A stretch of DNA of 44,347 nucleotides from Acidimicrobiaceae bacterium (GTDB lineage: Bacteria; Actinomycetota; Acidimicrobiia; Acidimicrobiales; RAAP-2). Shown piece by piece: positions 40,872 through 44,347 of the stretch. The stretch is from positions 2,109-46,455 of the forward strand of contig PMAL01000141.1 of NCBI GenBank assembly GCA_003152555.1, given 5' to 3'. The notes below the pieces were generated by a model. That model made no database searches and had not been told where the DNA came from. It saw only the letters and a list, made by a program, of their open reading frames with translations. The number at the start of each line of letters is the position of its first letter. The first letter of the stretch is position 1. The translations under genes and the position numbers were made by a program.

Positions 40872-42464
40872 TCAAGCCTTCCACTTCTCGGACCTTCTCG
40901 CGACGCTGCGCTGGGCGAGGACCACCACCGTAATGTAGGCGACCGCACCCGCTACTACCGTGCCCAGGAATCGAGTGATGAGGCCGGTGCCCTGGTTGGC
41001 GCTCGACAGCGCGTAAATCAGCGCCATGATCAGCGTCGCTACGAGCGAGGCCCCGAGGCTGCGCCGCACGTGGCGCGCCCAAATTACCGAGGCAATGCGC
41101 ACGTGGTGTCGCGCCAGGGCGAAGAGCGCCACCACCGCCGCGGCGCTGTAGGCAATCGAGATGCTGGCGATCAGCCCCGCCAACGAGCGGCGACCGAGCA
41201 CGATCGCGAGCGCGATCGTCAGCGAATTCTCCAGCACGTAGAGGTAAAAAACCTCGCGCGCTCGCTGCATCGATTGCAATCCACGCACGCAGAGTTGGAA
41301 GACAGTGAATCCTGGCAGTCCCGCCGACAGCACGGCGAGCACGATGCCAACGGGCAGTTGCTTGGTGGCGTTGGCGTGGAACAGCGCGATCGCCACGATG
41401 GGCTGGGCGAAGACCACGAGCACGAGCGTGCAGGGAATGATGATGACGAGTGATTGGCGCAATCCGAAGCTCAGGCGTTCACCAAGGCCCGCGAAGTCCT
41501 GGCTCGTGGCGAGGCCCGCCAACTGCGGCGTGAGCACGCCCAGTACTGAGACGACCACGACGGCGTAGGGCATCTGCATGATCGACCAGCCGTAGGTGTA
41601 GGCGCTCACGTTACCCTTGCCGGGAAGACCAAACGCGAAGGCCAGGACCACGTAGAGCGAGAGTTGATTCGTGAGCACCACCAGTAACGTCCAACTGCCG
41701 AGGCGACTGATGGTCTTAAGGGCCGGGTCTTTGTGATCGAAACGAAACGACAGGCGCCACAGGTCGGCCCGGGCGAGCGACGGCAGCAGACAGAGGAACT
41801 GCACGGCGACGCCCAGCGTGGTGCCCAGTCCCAGCCACAACAGGTGGCTCGAACCTTCGAGCGAATGCAGCGTAGGTGTCGGGTCAACGAGGTGAAACCA
41901 CACCAACACGCCGATGCAGACAACATTGTTGGCGACGGGCACCCACGACCCGGGCGCAAAGCGATTGCGAATATTAAGCAGTGCCGTGGCAATGCCAATG
42001 ATCCCGTAGAAGAAGATTTGGGGCACGAACCAGCGCAACAATGATGTGGCGAGCATCCGCTGCTGGCTGAGCGTGTGGAGCGACTCGCTCGACGAGGACC
42101 GGTTAAGGGCCGTGAAGCCTTCAATGATCCACGGCGCCGCGAGCCACGCAACGACGGAGGCCACTACGAGCACCATGAGCGCTCCGGTGACGACACTGGA
42201 GATTGATTTCCAGGCCCTGCGTTCGCCGTCAAGCGCCAGGCGTTCAACGAAGACCGGTATGAACGTCGCGCCGAGAACACCGCCCAGTACGAGGTCGAAC
42301 AGCATGTTGGGCACGGTGTTGGCCAGGTTGAAGGCGTCGGCAATTGGCGTGAAGCCGAGGACCCACGCGAGCACCAGCACCCGCAGCAGTCCGGTCAGGC
42401 GCGAGGCCAGGGTGCCACTGGCCATAGAAAAAACTCGTGAACCGTGTGTCGCGCTCGGACTCAT
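40872..42464 (-). CDS. murJ: Lipid II flippase MurJ
   Basis: MVF/MOP-superfamily membrane protein of 530 residues with many hydrophobic segments. The N-terminal SGTLASRLTGLLRVLVLAWVLG and NLANTVPNMLFDLVLGGVLGATFIPVF are typical MurJ. It moves lipid II across the membrane. Unlike the mycobacterial protein it has no C-terminal pseudokinase domain that would bind FhaA. The start overlaps the DUF6049 gene by 4 nt. Confidence 0.95.
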   Translation of the reverse strand: MSPSATHGSRVFSMASGTLASRLTGLLRVLVLAWVLGFTPIADAFNLANTVPNMLFDLVLGGVLGATFIPVFVERLALDGERRAWKSISSVVTGALMVLVVASVVAWLAAPWIIEGFTALNRSSSSESLHTLSQQRMLATSLLRWFVPQIFFYGIIGIATALLNIRNRFAPGSWVPVANNVVCIGVLVWFHLVDPTPTLHSLEGSSHLLWLGLGTTLGVAVQFLCLLPSLARADLWRLSFRFDHKDPALKTISRLGSWTLLVVLTNQLSLYVVLAFAFGLPGKGNVSAYTYGWSIMQMPYAVVVVSVLGVLTPQLAGLATSQDFAGLGERLSFGLRQSLVIIIPCTLVLVVFAQPIVAIALFHANATKQLPVGIVLAVLSAGLPGFTVFQLCVRGLQSMQRAREVFYLYVLENSLTIALAIVLGRRSLAGLIASISIAYSAAAVVALFALARHHVRIASVIWARHVRRSLGASLVATLIMALIYALSSANQGTGLITRFLGTVVAGAVAYITVVVLAQRSVARRSEKWKA

Positions 42465-44347
42465 TTGGCGTGGCGCGCTTTGGGACGGCGCCTATTGGTG
42501 CGGAACCACCAATAGGCGAGCACCAGCAAGGAACCAATGGTCAAGAGGTAGCCCACCACTGAATTGCCAGCAATGCGTACTTGTATTGCTGAACGCGCAA
42601 GTACCACTTGATCATTGGGTGTGGTGACGACCACTTGCAGGGTGAGGCTGCTGCCTCGGTGATTAGACGTCGGCACGCGTAGCGCCGTGGTGGGTGATTT
42701 CAACGTGGTGACGATGTTGTCGCCCTTGGGAAAGGACAGGGCACTGGTGATCAGATGCACCACTACGGTCACTGGATAATTGGCGCGACTGAGCACCGTG
42801 ATGGGTAGCGCCGTGCCCGGGCCGGCGAGTGTGATGGCGCCGGAGTTGACCGAGAACAGGTTGAGCTGATTGTTGAGGATGTTGAGCGCCCTCGTAATTG
42901 CTTTCTGGCGACCGCTCGAACTACCCACGACTTCGCTTTCGGCCACGTCAGCGCTAAGCGTGGTGCTGTAGCCCGTTGCGTCCATGGCCTTGTTGTACGA
43001 ATTGACCGCGCCGATGAGCGTGATGAGCGACGTCACATTGTTGGCCGTCCACGTCGGTGGCGTCGTTGTGACTAGTGTCCTCGTGGCGGGCGCGCCGTTG
43101 GTGCCAACCAGTGAGGACTCAAACGACGGACTGAGGCGGCGCGCCACCACGAAGGGATTGTTGTTGAGGGTCCCTAAGAGATCGGCGATGTAACTTGCCG
43201 GTGTGTCGGCGGCCGACGCGACCACCACGACACTGCGTGACGCGGGTGCATCAGGTGCTTCGAAATGGAGGAACGCGAGGGTCGCCACGGTCATGGCCGC
43301 CCGTCGACCGGGCTCAATGGATTCATTAGTGGCGAGCGCGGAGAGCGGCTCGTCGATGCTGAGTGCACTTAACGATTGCGCGCCCTGGGGATGGAAGGGC
43401 GCGCCCCAATTGAGCGTCGTCGAAGGAGCGACCGCAAGTGCAGACTCGGGAACCATGACGTCGCGCACGCCCGCGCCCGCCAATGCGTCCAGGCTGGAGA
43501 GCGACGGACGACCAGACAGCAGCACCTGTGGGTCGACGAAGTGGCCAGTAATGGTCTTGAGGAAGGTTGCGGTGAGTGAGAGTTGTTGGGCCACTTGGGT
43601 GGTGAGACCGTTCGCCACTAGTCCGCCGAAATCAATGTTGCCTGGCGGGGCGACGACGACACGGTGCAGTGGACTCGCCAGGGCCCTGACGAGTGCCGCG
43701 TCCATCTGCTCACTCGAGGGCGTCGTGGCGACGGGCATCAATCGAGCGAGCGTGCGGTAGTCGGCGCTCAGCGTGATGGGTATCGAGCGGTCGTTGGCGA
43801 TGGTGTCGAGCACGGCGATCGCCCGAGACGTGCGGTGCAGTATCGAAGGTTGGAATGTCTCAATCCAATTGAGAAAGAGCGGTCGCGCCACCCGGGTCGC
43901 CTCGATCGCGACCAGCGACCACTTGGTGGTCGTCACGCCATTGATGGTGAGGGTGTAGCTGAGCGGATAGACCCCGTCGCACTGGGCCCCGGCGCAGGCC
44001 AGGTGTAGTCGGGGTGAGCGCGATCCGCAGATTCCCGCCACGCGACCGGGCGTTCGGGCGTAGAGCCCCACGGTGATTGAAATTGACCGGTGTGTCGCGC
44101 AGTCGAGATCGATGAGGGCGGTGGTGGTGCTGGGCTTGGTGTGGATGCCCGCACCGCTGGTGATGGGCGTCAATTGCGACCGGGTCACGACGCGGGGATA
44201 GAGCGACAGTTGCGCGACGGCCTTGTCGTGGGCCGTGGGCAGGTCGAGGGTAACGCGTAATCGAGCGCGACCGCTCGATGAGAGCGCGACCCACGCGCCC
44301 TGGTGTGACACTTTGAACGTCGTCGTCGTTCCAGCCTGCGCGGCCGA
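42461..44347 (-). CDS. DUF6049 family secreted/membrane protein (5' end beyond window)
   Basis: Incomplete: the frame is open to the window edge, so the start lies outside; 628 residues are visible. The first visible residues (AAQAGTTTTFKV) look like the region just after a signal-peptide cleavage site. The body is rich in Thr/Ser and beta strands with an intermittent four-Cys pattern. One membrane helix (VVGYLLTIGSLLVLAYWWF) and a basic tail RRRPKARHAK end the protein. Homologues such as Rv3909 precede murJ in mycobacteria. Function unknown; the location suggests a role in envelope assembly. Confidence 0.8.
   Translation of the reverse strand, partial: SAAQAGTTTTFKVSHQGAWVALSSSGRARLRVTLDLPTAHDKAVAQLSLYPRVVTRSQLTPITSGAGIHTKPSTTTALIDLDCATHRSISITVGLYARTPGRVAGICGSRSPRLHLACAGAQCDGVYPLSYTLTINGVTTTKWSLVAIEATRVARPLFLNWIETFQPSILHRTSRAIAVLDTIANDRSIPITLSADYRTLARLMPVATTPSSEQMDAALVRALASPLHRVVVAPPGNIDFGGLVANGLTTQVAQQLSLTATFLKTITGHFVDPQVLLSGRPSLSSLDALAGAGVRDVMVPESALAVAPSTTLNWGAPFHPQGAQSLSALSIDEPLSALATNESIEPGRRAAMTVATLAFLHFEAPDAPASRSVVVVASAADTPASYIADLLGTLNNNPFVVARRLSPSFESSLVGTNGAPATRTLVTTTPPTWTANNVTSLITLIGAVNSYNKAMDATGYSTTLSADVAESEVVGSSSGRQKAITRALNILNNQLNLFSVNSGAITLAGPGTALPITVLSRANYPVTVVVHLITSALSFPKGDNIVTTLKSPTTALRVPTSNHRGSSLTLQVVVTTPNDQVVLARSAIQVRIAGNSVVGYLLTIGSLLVLAYWWFRTNRRRPKARHAK

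Overview
The window is an origin-proximal segment of an actinobacterial (Actinomycetota) chromosome with moderately high GC. Three things support this. The order DUF6049-murJ / trxB-trxA-cwlM / parB-parA-rsmG-jag-yidC-yidD-rnpA-rpmH / dnaA-dnaN-recF-dciA-gyrB-gyrA is that of the mycobacterial origin region. The fhaA-fhaB-pstP-pbpA-pknB-crgA cluster follows tRNA-Leu(CAG) in a mycobacterium-like order. A mycothiol-type formaldehyde dehydrogenase is present. A deep lineage such as Acidimicrobiia is my guess from the reduced kinase cluster and the DegV gene beside trxB; the sequence alone does not prove it.

Layout. 1-1240: a thiolase. 1266-7339 (minus): the cell-envelope signalling cluster fhaA, fhaB, pstP, pbpA, pknB, crgA. 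It lacks rodA and pknA, which normally sit between pstP and pknB. 7426-7509: tRNA-Leu. 7614-23051: a mixed accessory block. It holds an ABC exporter pair, a mycothiol-dependent dehydrogenase with a frameshifted metallo-beta-lactamase-fold partner, a DrrA/B-like exporter with two permeases and a possible leader peptide, an SDR, two tandem secreted SGNH hydrolases, a YcaQ-like DNA glycosylase, a secreted PHB-depolymerase-type esterase divergent from a MarR regulator, RsgA, an ABC-F ATPase and a FrnE-type DsbA protein. 23054-31736 (minus): gyrA, gyrB, dciA, recF, dnaN, dnaA. 31945-37241 (plus): rpmH to parB. 37377-44347 (minus): a CwlM-like protein, trxA, trxB, a small membrane protein, DegV, MurJ and a DUF6049 protein cut by the window edge.

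Replication and segregation signals. The dnaA-dnaN spacer holds a near-consensus DnaA box followed, in the expected orientation, by four DnaA-trio repeats and an AT-rich stretch, so it is a good candidate for the unwinding site of oriC. A perfect DnaA box overlaps a predicted dnaA promoter. Five parS sites lie in 317 bp before parA. A second group of DnaA-box-like sequences lies after parB.

How the genes connect. PknB, PstP, FhaA, a CwlM homologue with no recognisable zinc site, and MurJ are all encoded here. In mycobacteria these proteins form one phosphorylation-controlled circuit for peptidoglycan precursor synthesis. The most unusual points are the loss of the SEDS gene and second kinase from the stk cluster, the degenerate CwlM, the compact origin module and the predicted leader peptide before the DrrA-like ATPase.
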